From assembly GCA_002361775.1 (NCBI GenBank), contig DETV01000052.1:1-31945 (forward strand): DNA of 31,945 bases, written 5' to 3'. Shown piece after piece: positions 6,926 to 14,897 of this stretch. The notes under the pieces were generated by a model. The model ran no database searches. It saw only the letters and a program-made list of their open reading frames with translations, and was not told the origin of the DNA. The position numbers and the translations under genes were made by a program. The DNA comes from Eubacterium sp. UBA3279 (GTDB lineage: Bacteria; Bacillota; Clostridia; Lachnospirales; Lachnospiraceae). The stretch's first letter is position 1; each line of letters begins with the position of its first letter.

Positions 6926-6945
6926 GGCGGTCGAAATTGACCGCC
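6926..6945 (-). terminator. GGCGGTC/GACCGCC hairpin in the lipoprotein leader
   Basis: On the minus strand GGCGGTC, a 6-base loop and GACCGCC are followed by TCTTTTATT, a terminator-like structure. A good promoter ends only a few bases upstream, so the hairpin would be at the very 5' end of the lipoprotein mRNA, either as an attenuator or as the terminator of an earlier transcript. Confidence 0.55.
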
Positions 6946-6948
6946 CGT

Positions 6949-6976
6949 ACTATACATGTGTAAATTGACACTGCAA
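6949..6976 (-). promoter_or_regulatory. Possible promoter of the lipoprotein–GNAT island
   Basis: On the minus strand TTGCAG (6971-6976), 16 bases and TATAGT (6949-6954). The predicted transcript would start at the GGCGGTC hairpin. Confidence 0.5.
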
Positions 6977-7122
6977 CTCATCATTTTGCGTAAACTTCGC
7001 TGAAGATACTCAGTTTTGGTTCTACGCATTTCCCTACGCAATTTTGACGCAAAACACTACGTCAGGATACGATAATCTGCGATAGTTTATGATAGGTTAC
7101 TCAACATACATATTTGACTTTG

Positions 7123-7156
7123 AATCCTTGAAAATCCTTGTATTTATAGGGTTTTC
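7123..7156. repeat. Short direct and inverted repeats downstream of tsf
   Basis: AATCCTTG occurs twice with a 10-base period (7123-7130 and 7133-7140). GAAAATCC (7130-7137) is nearly the inverse of GGGTTTTC (7149-7156). This sits between the tsf stop and the atypical island and could be a worn recombination site or a weak terminator. The rest of 6977-7188 shows no gene, only scattered GCGTA/GCGTC repeats. Confidence 0.35.
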
Positions 7157-7188
7157 GGGGTTCTCTCAACAAAGATTCGCTGAGGTAC

Positions 7189-8127
7189 TTACTTTCCCAT
7201 CTGAGCTGCAACTTCTGCTGCAAAGTCTTCGTTTTTCTTTTCCAGACCTTCGCCTGTCTCGTAACGAACAAATCCTTTTACAGTGATTTTTGCACCGTTA
7301 GCTTTTGCAACTTCTTCTACGTATTTGCCTACAGACTGTTTTCCGTCTTCAGCTTTTACGTATACCTGATCCATCAGACAGATTTCTTTCAGCTCTTTCT
7401 TAATACGTCCTTCGATCATTCCTTTGATAACCTTTTCAGGTTTCTGGGATTCTTTCGGATCGTTCATGATCTGAGCCATCAGAATCTCTTTTTCATGTGC
7501 AATATACTCAGCGCTTACTTCGCTGTCGTTTGTATACTGCGGTCTCAGAGCTGCAATCTGCATAGCTACGTTTTTAGCCATTTCTTTTACAGCATCGTTA
7601 ACTACGTCTGTTACAACGTCAACCAGAACACCGATTTTTCCACCCATATGTGTATAAGAAGCTACGAAACCTTCTGCTTCTTCTACCTGCTGGAAACGAC
7701 GAATCTTCATGTTCTCACCGATAACAGAGATCTGTCCAGCCAGTTCTTCGTTAACAGTTTTAGCTGTATCAAATTTCCAAGGCTCAGCCAGGAATGCATC
7801 GATATCAGTTGCTGTTGTATCCAGAGCCTGCTCAGCAACCTGTGCAACGTATCCCTGGAATTTTTCATTCTTAGCAACGAAGTCTGTCTCAGCATTTACT
7901 TCAACAGCTACTGCTTTTTTGCCGTCTTCAGAAACTTTCAGCATAACGATACCTTCTGCTGCGATTCTGCCAGCTTTTTTCTGTGCTGTAGCAAGACCTT
8001 TTTCTCTCAGGAATTCCATAGCCTTGTCCATATCACCATCTGTAGCTGTAAGAGCTTTCTTACAGTCCATCATACCAGCGCCGCTGGTTTCTCTCAATTC
8101 TTTTACCATTGCTGCTGTAATAGCCAT
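7189..8127 (-). CDS. tsf: Translation elongation factor Ts
   Basis: A protein of 312 residues that exchanges GDP for GTP on EF-Tu. The N-terminal UBA-like domain (VKELRETSGAGMMDCKKAL) is diagnostic, and the core carries the EF-Tu-contacting motif ETDFVAKN. The start has a GGAGGAAATCACA site. It lies 58 bases after rpsB in the near-universal rpsB–tsf order. No convincing terminator follows the stop; the next sequence is the low-complexity edge of the GNAT island. Confidence 0.97.
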   Translation of the reverse strand: MAITAAMVKELRETSGAGMMDCKKALTATDGDMDKAMEFLREKGLATAQKKAGRIAAEGIVMLKVSEDGKKAVAVEVNAETDFVAKNEKFQGYVAQVAEQALDTTATDIDAFLAEPWKFDTAKTVNEELAGQISVIGENMKIRRFQQVEEAEGFVASYTHMGGKIGVLVDVVTDVVNDAVKEMAKNVAMQIAALRPQYTNDSEVSAEYIAHEKEILMAQIMNDPKESQKPEKVIKGMIEGRIKKELKEICLMDQVYVKAEDGKQSVGKYVEEVAKANGAKITVKGFVRYETGEGLEKKNEDFAAEVAAQMGK

Positions 8128-8185
8128 TGTGATTTCCTCCTAATCAAGGTAATGAAAGTTGTCACTGTCTTCCAGTAACTTTTTC

Positions 8186-8923
8186 TTACTCTTCAACTGT
8201 TTCTTCAACTGCTTCCTCAACGAATTCTTCTTCGCCAGTTGTTCCCTGATTTGCTTCGATAACAGCATCTGCCATTTTAGAAACGATCAGTTTTACTGCG
8301 CGGATTGCATCGTCGTTACCCGGGATAACATAATCCAGTTCTTCCGGATCACAGTTAGTATCGCAGATACCGATCAGCGGAATACCCAGTGTATGTGCTT
8401 CCTGAACACAGATTCTTTCTTTTTTCGGGTCTACAATAAAGATTGCATCCGGAATTCTCTTCATTTCTTTGATTCCGCCCAGGTTTTTCTGCAGTTTTTC
8501 CAGCTCTTTCTTCAGAGCGATAACTTCTTTCTTAGGCAGTACATCAAATGTTCCGTCTGCTTCCATAGCTTCGATTTCTTTCAGTCTTTCAATTCTGCTC
8601 TGGATTGTTTTGAAGTTGGTCAGCATACCACCCAACCATCTCTCGTTTACGTAGTACATTCCACAACGCTCTGCTTCTGCTTTAATAGCATCCTGAGCCT
8701 GTTTCTTTGTTCCTACGAACAGGATTGTGCCGCCTTCTGCAGCGATGTCTGATACAGCTTTGTATGCATCATCTACCATTCCAACGGATTTCTGCAGGTC
8801 GATAATGTAGATTCCGTTTCTTTCTGTGTAGATGTACTCAGCCATTTTAGGGTTCCATCTTCTTGTCTGGTGTCCAAAATGTACACCTGCTTCCAGTAAC
8901 TGTTTCATTGAAATAACACTCAT
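8186..8923 (-). CDS. rpsB: 30S ribosomal protein S2
   Basis: A protein of 245 residues beginning MSVISMKQLLEAGVHFGHQT, the conserved S2 N-terminus, with the family motifs NPKMAEYIYTERNGIYIIDL and GTKKQAQDAI. An acidic C-terminal tail (EEEFVEEAVEETVEE) is typical of Firmicutes. The start at 8923 is selected for its AAGGAGA site; an earlier in-frame ATG would fall in the structured leader. It is the first gene of the rpsB–tsf operon. Confidence 0.97.
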   Translation of the reverse strand: MSVISMKQLLEAGVHFGHQTRRWNPKMAEYIYTERNGIYIIDLQKSVGMVDDAYKAVSDIAAEGGTILFVGTKKQAQDAIKAEAERCGMYYVNERWLGGMLTNFKTIQSRIERLKEIEAMEADGTFDVLPKKEVIALKKELEKLQKNLGGIKEMKRIPDAIFIVDPKKERICVQEAHTLGIPLIGICDTNCDPEELDYVIPGNDDAIRAVKLIVSKMADAVIEANQGTTGEEEFVEEAVEETVEE

Positions 8924-8953
8924 GATTTCAATCTCCTTTTTGGTTTTAATCTT

Positions 8954-9016
8954 CCCCGTACTTCTCATTCTTTTCGAGACCTGCATATCAGGCACCTTCT
9001 CGGAATCGGTACGGGT
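8954..9016 (-). ncRNA. Structured 5' leader of rpsB (probable S2 autoregulatory element)
   Basis: The leader folds in three nested tiers: CCCGTAC with GTACGGG (8955-8961 / 9009-9015), CGAGA with TCTCG (8975-8979 / 8998-9002), and CCTG with CAGG at the tip. Leaders of rpsB operons commonly bind S2 to shut off translation, and the structure sits between the promoter and ribosome binding site as expected. Membership in a named RNA family was not tested. Confidence 0.55.
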
Positions 9017-9034
9017 GTTTTATGCAACATTCAG

Positions 9035-9063
9035 ATTATATCATAAAGGATTTTCTGTTACAA
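9035..9063 (-). promoter_or_regulatory. Promoter of the rpsB–tsf operon
   Basis: On the minus strand TTGTAA (9058-9063), 17 bases and a perfect TATAAT (9035-9040), as expected for a strongly expressed ribosomal operon. Confidence 0.8.
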
Positions 9064-9105
9064 GCATTTTTTACTGTTTTTTACGGCTGTTTTTTTTCTT
9101 CTTTT

Positions 9106-11427
9106 TCATTTCCACAGTTTTCTTTTTCCCAAATACCAAAAGAGTATTCCCATTGGTATGAGCCATTTCCATCCATCCGTAACTTTTTCAGTTTTTCCGC
9201 TGTTGTATTTCTCTGTATTTTTATTTTCCCCATCACTTTTCTTTTTATCTGTCTGTATTTTCTTTTTTTCGGTCAATTGTCTGTTTCTTTGTATATTGAA
9301 CTCTTTATTGTCTCCTGTATTTTCTATACGGCTCTCTTCTTTTGTAGTTTTCTCTTCTTTCTCATTTTCTTTTCCCCGAAAATAAATTTCACCCCTCTCT
9401 TCAGATTTCCCCGGGATTTTTTCCTGTCTGTTTTCCACATGGAACTCCACAGGCAATTTTTTTCCATTTCCCTGCTTATCAAAATAATTCAAATTACTTC
9501 TTCTGTTGCCTGCCTCGTCCCCTGTCAATATGTGAATCGTGTATCTTCCTTCCCGCAGGAACAAGGCGGGATTTAACCGATACTGATATTTCCATTTTTC
9601 ATCCTCTCTTCTGGCTGCTACAGTGTAATCTGTATTTTCCCGCAGTAAATAAGGTTTTCCTTCCCAAATGTACATGATAGTGCGGTAGTTTACAGCGCTT
9701 CTGTTTTCTTCCTGAATGATAAGTTCATTTCCGGGTGTGTATATCTTGTTTTCATTTAGCCCTTTCACAGAAAATACTGATCCCTGCCTGTTAATTTGAA
9801 ATATAATGTTTTCTTCTGCTGTATTTCCTGCCAGATCCCATGCTTTTACCTCTAAATGATATATGTCATCCCCCTCCTTCCCTTTTTCTGTTTCCCAGGT
9901 GTACTGGTTTTCTCCTGTTTGCTCCAAAAAGATCTCCCCTCCTGTTTCTCTTCTGAGAACACAGATGGTTTTTTCCCGGTTCAGCCAGGGTTCATGAATT
10001 TGAATGTTCAAAACAACGGTTCCCGAATATGTTTTTTCCTTCTCCACTCCGGAAATGGTAATTACAGGATTCTCTTTATCTTCTTTCCATGGTTCCAAAG
10101 TCTCCGTTTCTTCCTCTTTCTCCGCCGGAATATCCGGTTCTTCTGTATCAGGTGTTGTCTCCTGGTTCCCTTCTGTCTTATTTTCCTCTTTTCTCCTTTC
10201 TAAAAATAATTCCTGTTTCCCCCCATGGCCGGCTCTGTCTTCATACCATATTTCCAGATATATTTCTGTTTCTTCTCCTAACGGTACAGTCAGACTTTTC
10301 TCCCATATATATCTGTCCTCATGGTCCTGCCATTCTTCCCAAATGATTTTTCCATTCTTTTTCATCCATATTTTTCTGAGTCCTGACCATTTATCTTCCG
10401 CTTTTACCTGTACCACCGCCTGATTTTGTCCCATCTCCAGAACTTCTCCCAAAATCCCGGCGTGTTCCTGATGTCGGTGTGCGGATTCTGTACAAAATAT
10501 TTCTGGCTGTTCCCAGATTTTCACATTTCCCGCATAATCTGTAATTTTCCACTCCAGTTTTCCAAAAAAATCTTCCGGAATCTTCATCTGGATTTTTTCT
10601 TCTTCACAAAATTCCCTCTCGAATACTATCTCATCTGCTCCCTGTTTTTTCCCCTGGCAGATAACACTTAAGGCTCCTGTGAAATCTTCTATGCCTAGTT
10701 CCTCTTCCAGCGCCTCACCGCCATAGTAACATCCGTTTTCAGGTTCTGCTCTTCTTTGGTCAGTCTGGTAATACACCAGTGTTTCCTTCACTGTGGGAGG
10801 CGTCATATCCAGAACAATCTCCTGCCCCACCTGACAGTCCGGCTCTTCCTTCCCTTCCTCCCATATTTCTCCCGTTATCCTGCATTGTATTTCTTTTGTA
10901 AATGTAATTTCCCACATTTCACCTTCCTTTTTTTCCAAAATGCAGATTTCATTTTCCCGTAATTTCTCCTCTTCTGCCTCCTCCCATTCTTCCTTTTCAT
11001 TTTTCAGAAATACAGATACTTCCATTGTTTTTTCTGTTTCCTCTTCCTTTTCTCCGGATTCTGTTTTCCAGACATAAATACTACATTCTTTTGCATAGTA
11101 CCAGGTTCCCTCCCGTTCCAGACAGGATGTGTCTCCTGTTTGGATTCTTATCTCCGGCATTTTTACCTCTGTTTCAGCCTTTACCTCTGTTTCTCCCCTG
11201 CCTGCCGCTAAAATTGTTGACGCCCACATAAGAAGTTTATATTTTTTTCTGCCTTTTCTTTTTTTATGTTTTTTCTCTTTCTCCCTTCCGGTTTTCTTTT
11301 TTTCTATCCATAGATTTCGAGACAGGTATACTGTATACATAAATCCCAGTCCCAGACCAATCCAGGCTATTCCTTCCAAACACTCTCCAATTCTTTCCAG
11401 TTGTTTTACTGTTTCCTGAAGGTTCAT
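9106..11427 (-). CDS. Large membrane-anchored surface protein with Ig-like motifs
   Basis: A protein of 773 residues that I cannot assign to a named family. A hydrophobic segment lies near residues 17-35, followed by a very basic stretch (KKTGREKEKKHKKRKGRKKYK) and a second hydrophobic stretch to about 76. The large middle region is rich in Glu, Trp and Lys. It carries recurring Ig/fibronectin-like turns: DMTPPTVKET, ITDYAGNVK, WYEDRAGHGG, DKENPVITISG, AWDLAGNTAEEN and GDEAGNRRSN. A Thr/Glu/Pro-rich linker splits it, a Lys/Glu-rich low-complexity region follows, and a C-terminal membrane segment (WLIPMGILFWYLG) ends in a basic tail. Its gene starts 39 bases after the Ser/Thr kinase stop, so the two are an operon and probably act together at the surface, for example as sensor or substrate. 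Confidence 0.7.
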   Translation of the reverse strand: MNLQETVKQLERIGECLEGIAWIGLGLGFMYTVYLSRNLWIEKKKTGREKEKKHKKRKGRKKYKLLMWASTILAAGRGETEVKAETEVKMPEIRIQTGDTSCLEREGTWYYAKECSIYVWKTESGEKEEETEKTMEVSVFLKNEKEEWEEAEEEKLRENEICILEKKEGEMWEITFTKEIQCRITGEIWEEGKEEPDCQVGQEIVLDMTPPTVKETLVYYQTDQRRAEPENGCYYGGEALEEELGIEDFTGALSVICQGKKQGADEIVFEREFCEEEKIQMKIPEDFFGKLEWKITDYAGNVKIWEQPEIFCTESAHRHQEHAGILGEVLEMGQNQAVVQVKAEDKWSGLRKIWMKKNGKIIWEEWQDHEDRYIWEKSLTVPLGEETEIYLEIWYEDRAGHGGKQELFLERRKEENKTEGNQETTPDTEEPDIPAEKEEETETLEPWKEDKENPVITISGVEKEKTYSGTVVLNIQIHEPWLNREKTICVLRRETGGEIFLEQTGENQYTWETEKGKEGDDIYHLEVKAWDLAGNTAEENIIFQINRQGSVFSVKGLNENKIYTPGNELIIQEENRSAVNYRTIMYIWEGKPYLLRENTDYTVAARREDEKWKYQYRLNPALFLREGRYTIHILTGDEAGNRRSNLNYFDKQGNGKKLPVEFHVENRQEKIPGKSEERGEIYFRGKENEKEEKTTKEESRIENTGDNKEFNIQRNRQLTEKKKIQTDKKKSDGENKNTEKYNSGKTEKVTDGWKWLIPMGILFWYLGKRKLWK

Positions 11428-11466
11428 ACCTGCTCCTTTTCTCTCTTCAGGTCTATATTTTTCCTT

Positions 11467-13053
11467 TTACCATGTAATTTCCATCAGTTCCAGCAATTCT
11501 TCCCCTTCTCGAATCACTTCTTCCAGTTCTTCATCTTCCTTGCGAATCTTCTCCAGTATTTTCCGTATTTCCTGTTTTGGTATTCCGCTCTCCTGAAAAT
11601 CACTCAGATTCTGAAAGATCTGTCCCGCGGTTTCCCCATATACCAGTTGCTTTAAAGCTTTGGTTTCCGGTATCTCCATCATTTTCTTCAAATCTTCCCA
11701 GTAAGTCTCCATGATTTTCTTTTCCGGATACGTCAGCTCGCCATTTTCCCTGTTCGGTCTTTCATAATATCCTGCAATATCTGTCAAACACTGCGCCACT
11801 TCCTTTTCTTCACAGGTAAGACCACCTTGTCGTTTCGCCTGCTCCAGCCAGGAAAGCGCATATTTTTTATTTCCATATCCCTCCCATTCAAAATAGCAGG
11901 TGATTCCCAGTTCAAATGCGAACCTCCCATAAGCTTCCGGGGACTGGGAAAAGCAGGATTCATAGGAAATCCCATCCTTATTTTCTCTTCCCAGTATCTC
12001 CAGTAACCCTTCGTATTCTTCCCTTGAAAATGTATCTTCTCGGTATTCCCGCAACAGAGAAAAATATCCTTCTTCCTTCCAGGGATTTAGTTCGATTGCC
12101 TTTGTAAATAATGTGATTCTGTCTTTTTTTGCTGTATTTCTTTCCCCCGCCGTCATATATCGTTCATATCCCTCTCGGAATAAAACAGATGCCTGCCGGG
12201 AAAATATTTCTGACAGTCCCAGAAAAGACAAGGACAGACTCCAGAGAATTCCTGCAAAAAAAAGATTCTTTTTATGTCTTCCTGCGTTCTTCTCTTTCTT
12301 TTTTTCGCATTTTTCCAACGCTTTCCGCACATCTTGTATCTTTTGATATCTCTCTTTCGGATTTTCTCTGGTACATTTATCAATAACAGCTTCTATTTCC
12401 ATAACTTGTGGCTGAACTTCTTTACCTGGCAAATAATTTTCACCGGACATTTCTCTCAAAATAATTCCCAGGCTGTATAAATCAGATCGAAGATCCACGT
12501 TTTCATTACCGGCTTTTTGCTCTGGAGACGCATATTTTTCTGTCCCCCAGCAAGGTATCTCATTTTCTTCTTTCCATCTTCTGGCGGCTCCAAAATCAAT
12601 TAAGACTAGCCGTCCATTTTTCTCCAGCATCAGATTTTCCGGTTTTAAATCTCCATAAATCACCGGATTTTTCTGTCCGTGGATATATTCCAGCACATCG
12701 CAGATCTGAATACCAAGATGGATTATCTGGAGACAGGAAAATCGCCCTCCTGTCTCCAGCAATTCCCGCAAGGTATAACCCTCCACATATTCCATCACAA
12801 AATAAATGAATTCCTGATCTTCCAGAATATCGAAAATCTCTGCAATATTTTTATGATGAAACCGCTTCAACATCAGACCTTCTCTTTCCCAGAATCTGTC
12901 TTTGTGATTTTCTGTTTTCCGGATTATTTTCACTGCCCTTTTTCTTTGAATCCGTTCATCCATAGCCAGAAATACACTGCTGGTTCCTCCAATCCCCAAC
13001 ATTTCCATAAGAAAATATCTCTGTTCCAGACATACTCCTGCCTTGGGTTCCAA
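11467..13053 (-). CDS. Membrane Ser/Thr protein kinase (eukaryotic-like, STK)
   Basis: A protein of 528 residues. The kinase domain (about 10-250) has the glycine loop GIGGTSSVF (20-28), catalytic Lys42 (AVKII), the catalytic loop Y-G-D135-L-K-P-E-N, DFG at 153-155 and SPE at 176-178. The usual HRD is YGD, so this is a non-RD kinase with an atypical His/Arg substitution. A single membrane helix spans about 264-284. The C-terminal 240 residues are predicted outside the cell, with helical, TPR-like character (FTKAIELNPWKEEGYFSLL); there are no PASTA repeats. The TTG start at 13053 is supported by AGGAGGT 8 bases upstream. It is the first gene of a pair with the Ig-like surface protein. Confidence 0.9.
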   Translation of the reverse strand: MEPKAGVCLEQRYFLMEMLGIGGTSSVFLAMDERIQRKRAVKIIRKTENHKDRFWEREGLMLKRFHHKNIAEIFDILEDQEFIYFVMEYVEGYTLRELLETGGRFSCLQIIHLGIQICDVLEYIHGQKNPVIYGDLKPENLMLEKNGRLVLIDFGAARRWKEENEIPCWGTEKYASPEQKAGNENVDLRSDLYSLGIILREMSGENYLPGKEVQPQVMEIEAVIDKCTRENPKERYQKIQDVRKALEKCEKKKEKNAGRHKKNLFFAGILWSLSLSFLGLSEIFSRQASVLFREGYERYMTAGERNTAKKDRITLFTKAIELNPWKEEGYFSLLREYREDTFSREEYEGLLEILGRENKDGISYESCFSQSPEAYGRFAFELGITCYFEWEGYGNKKYALSWLEQAKRQGGLTCEEKEVAQCLTDIAGYYERPNRENGELTYPEKKIMETYWEDLKKMMEIPETKALKQLVYGETAGQIFQNLSDFQESGIPKQEIRKILEKIRKEDEELEEVIREGEELLELMEITW

Positions 13054-13146
13054 CTGTTTTCACCTCCTGTTATGAAGTTTTTCAATGTTTGAAATTACCG
13101 GGAGAACTTCCTGAATAGATAATAATGTGAACTGATAGATGTATTT

Positions 13147-13175
13147 ATAATAAAACAGAAGACGAATTTTGTCAA
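13147..13175 (-). promoter_or_regulatory. Promoter of the kinase/Ig-like operon
   Basis: On the minus strand TTGACA (13170-13175), 17 bases and TATTAT (13147-13152). The -35 element is in the loop of the preceding gene's terminator hairpin, so termination and initiation share one short sequence. Confidence 0.6.
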
Positions 13176-13197
13176 GCAAATTCCGCCTTCTGTTTTG
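13153..13197 (-). terminator. Terminator after the HAD–CPBP gene
   Basis: On the minus strand AAAACAGAAGGCGGAATTTG folds on CAAAATTCGTCTTCTGTTTT with a short loop, and TTTTATT follows. It is 58 bases after the gene's stop codon. The stem is long but has two or three mismatches. Confidence 0.75.
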
Positions 13198-13255
13198 CAA
13201 ACTGTTATATTTCATTTATATGTTTTTTTCCCGACTACACCGAACAAAAAACTCT

Positions 13256-14869
13256 TTATTTTCTCTTATTTGCAAATATCCAGTATGCAGGAATGACACA
13301 CAGCAAAAGTTCAATGAAGATACCCATTCCTACTCCCAGAGGAAGTATCTCCTGAAGTCTGCTCCACCAGACTCCGCCATACAGACTCCACAAGTTTGCT
13401 GCCATATGAGCAAGTATACTGGTCCACAATGTTCCTGTCCGATGGTAAATAATCGCCAGCAGACATCCTAATAAGGATGCATACAGGAATTGTACCATAT
13501 TTCCATGATATAATCCGAAAGCCAGAGAAGATAAAATAATAGCCGTTACCGGTTTCAATTCATCTCTCATTCTTCTGAATATCAATCCACGGAATATAAT
13601 TTCCTCTGCTATAGGAGCCAGAACTCCTACGGTCAGAAATAATTCCCACATAGGCTGCCCTTCCATAGCCACATCTGTCATTTCCTGATAGGAAGGAAAA
13701 ATATCATTTAAATGGAAGATCGTAATCAAATCATTCAAAAGCTGACTTCCTGCAACTGCCAGCACGATAACAGAAAACCAGACCACCGGAGGACTCCATA
13801 CAAAGTCTGCTCCCTTTCCTAAAGTTCCTTCCTTTCTTTGAAGCTGATCTTTTCTGTAGAACCAGAAACAGATGGCTCCTCCAACCACAGAAGTGAGCAT
13901 CAACTGCAGCAAAGTGGAATTCAACACTTTCTCCTGAATCACAAGAGGATTCTCTATCATAGAACTTCTATTCATATTCCATGTAAAATAGGTAAAAAAG
14001 CTAATGATAACAACGACGGAAACTCCATAGTGAATCAGCACCGGATAAAGAAGTCTCCAGATAAACCACACCGGATTCATTTTCTTCCCTGAAACCGGCT
14101 GACTGGGAGTTTCTTCCTGAGAAGACTTTTTCATAACAAGGATCTCTTTTCCAGCTTTTTTTCTTCTCATCTTTAAAGGTTTTCTCACAGATTCCACATA
14201 TTCTGTAGTTTCTTCGTCATTAGGACTTGCCAGAATTCCCAGATCTTCTACATCGTCTGCAATATAGACTGCTCCTGCTTTTTCCAGTTCTTCCCGGCTG
14301 CCGTATCCGTAGGATACGCCTACACACTGGATTCCACAGCTTTTGGCGCCCAGAACATCATGTTCTTTATCTCCCACCATGATAACCTTATCCCGCTCAT
14401 TTTCCATATGCAGCCGATGCAAAGCTTCTTCTATTACTTCTGCTTTATCTGTCCGCTTTCCATCCAGTTCGCTGCCCACGATCACCTGAAAATACTGGGA
14501 AATCTCAAAATAATCTAATATCTGTTTTACAAATACTTCCGGTTTGGATGACGCCACACCCAAAATCTTGTCATTGATTTTTAACACTTCCAGAAGTTCC
14601 GGCACATGAGGATATAACTTATTTTCAAAAATACCTGCCGTGGTATATCTTTCTCTGTAATATGCCACCGCCTGTTCTCCCTGTTCCTCATCAAATCCTC
14701 CATAAGCCATGAACTGCTCTTTCAGAGGCGGTCCGACAAAACAACGCAGCTTATTCAGATCATCTTCTGTAATACCCATTTTTCCCAGTGCATATTGTAC
14801 ACTCTTTGTAATGCCCTCTCCGGATTCTGTCAATGTACCGTCCAGGTCAAATAATATAACTTGTGACAT
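13256..14869 (-). CDS. HAD hydrolase fused to a CPBP-family membrane protease
   Basis: A protein of 537 residues in one open frame. Residues 1-215 are a phosphoglycolate-phosphatase-type HAD domain: FDLDGTLTE (nucleophile Asp8, acid/base Asp10), VASSKP for motif II, and MVGDKEHDVLGA for motif IV. A basic linker follows (RKPLKMRRKKAGKE). The remainder has about six to eight membrane segments and the CPBP/Abi (Rce1-like) protease motifs EEIIFRG (Glu422-Glu423, Arg427), FGLYHGN (His455) and HMAANLW (His488, Asn492). An internal ATG in the linker (about residue 246) has only a weak binding site, so fusion is more likely than two genes. It lies 28 bases after the amidase, probably in the argS–amidase transcript. 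Its role is unknown. Confidence 0.85.
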   Translation of the reverse strand: MSQVILFDLDGTLTESGEGITKSVQYALGKMGITEDDLNKLRCFVGPPLKEQFMAYGGFDEEQGEQAVAYYRERYTTAGIFENKLYPHVPELLEVLKINDKILGVASSKPEVFVKQILDYFEISQYFQVIVGSELDGKRTDKAEVIEEALHRLHMENERDKVIMVGDKEHDVLGAKSCGIQCVGVSYGYGSREELEKAGAVYIADDVEDLGILASPNDEETTEYVESVRKPLKMRRKKAGKEILVMKKSSQEETPSQPVSGKKMNPVWFIWRLLYPVLIHYGVSVVVIISFFTYFTWNMNRSSMIENPLVIQEKVLNSTLLQLMLTSVVGGAICFWFYRKDQLQRKEGTLGKGADFVWSPPVVWFSVIVLAVAGSQLLNDLITIFHLNDIFPSYQEMTDVAMEGQPMWELFLTVGVLAPIAEEIIFRGLIFRRMRDELKPVTAIILSSLAFGLYHGNMVQFLYASLLGCLLAIIYHRTGTLWTSILAHMAANLWSLYGGVWWSRLQEILPLGVGMGIFIELLLCVIPAYWIFANKRK

Positions 14870-14897
14870 AAATTACTGCTCTCTTTCCGATTTTTTC

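Noticed and set aside
6709..6945. Integron attC sites for the GNAT/lipoprotein segment
   Set aside because: The two hairpins have simple stems without the paired core sites of attC, and no integrase is present.
6841..7041. A 66-codon minus-strand open frame over the lipoprotein leader
   Set aside because: It has no ribosome binding site, overlaps the better-supported lipoprotein in another frame, and runs through the promoter and hairpin.
7042..7188. Integrase remnant or tRNA attachment site downstream of tsf
   Set aside because: The GCGTA-rich repeats do not translate into a recombinase, and no tRNA fold was found.
9022..9576. Long plus-strand open frames opposite the Ig-like gene and opposite the rpsB, kinase and other minus-strand genes
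   Set aside because: They are rich in Phe, Ser, Leu and Pro with no ribosome binding site or recognisable domain, and mirror low-complexity Glu/Lys codons on the coding strand.
13256..14869. Two separate genes (HAD and CPBP) caused by a frameshift
   Set aside because: The frame is continuous and the linker holds no stop; the internal ATG has only a weak binding site.
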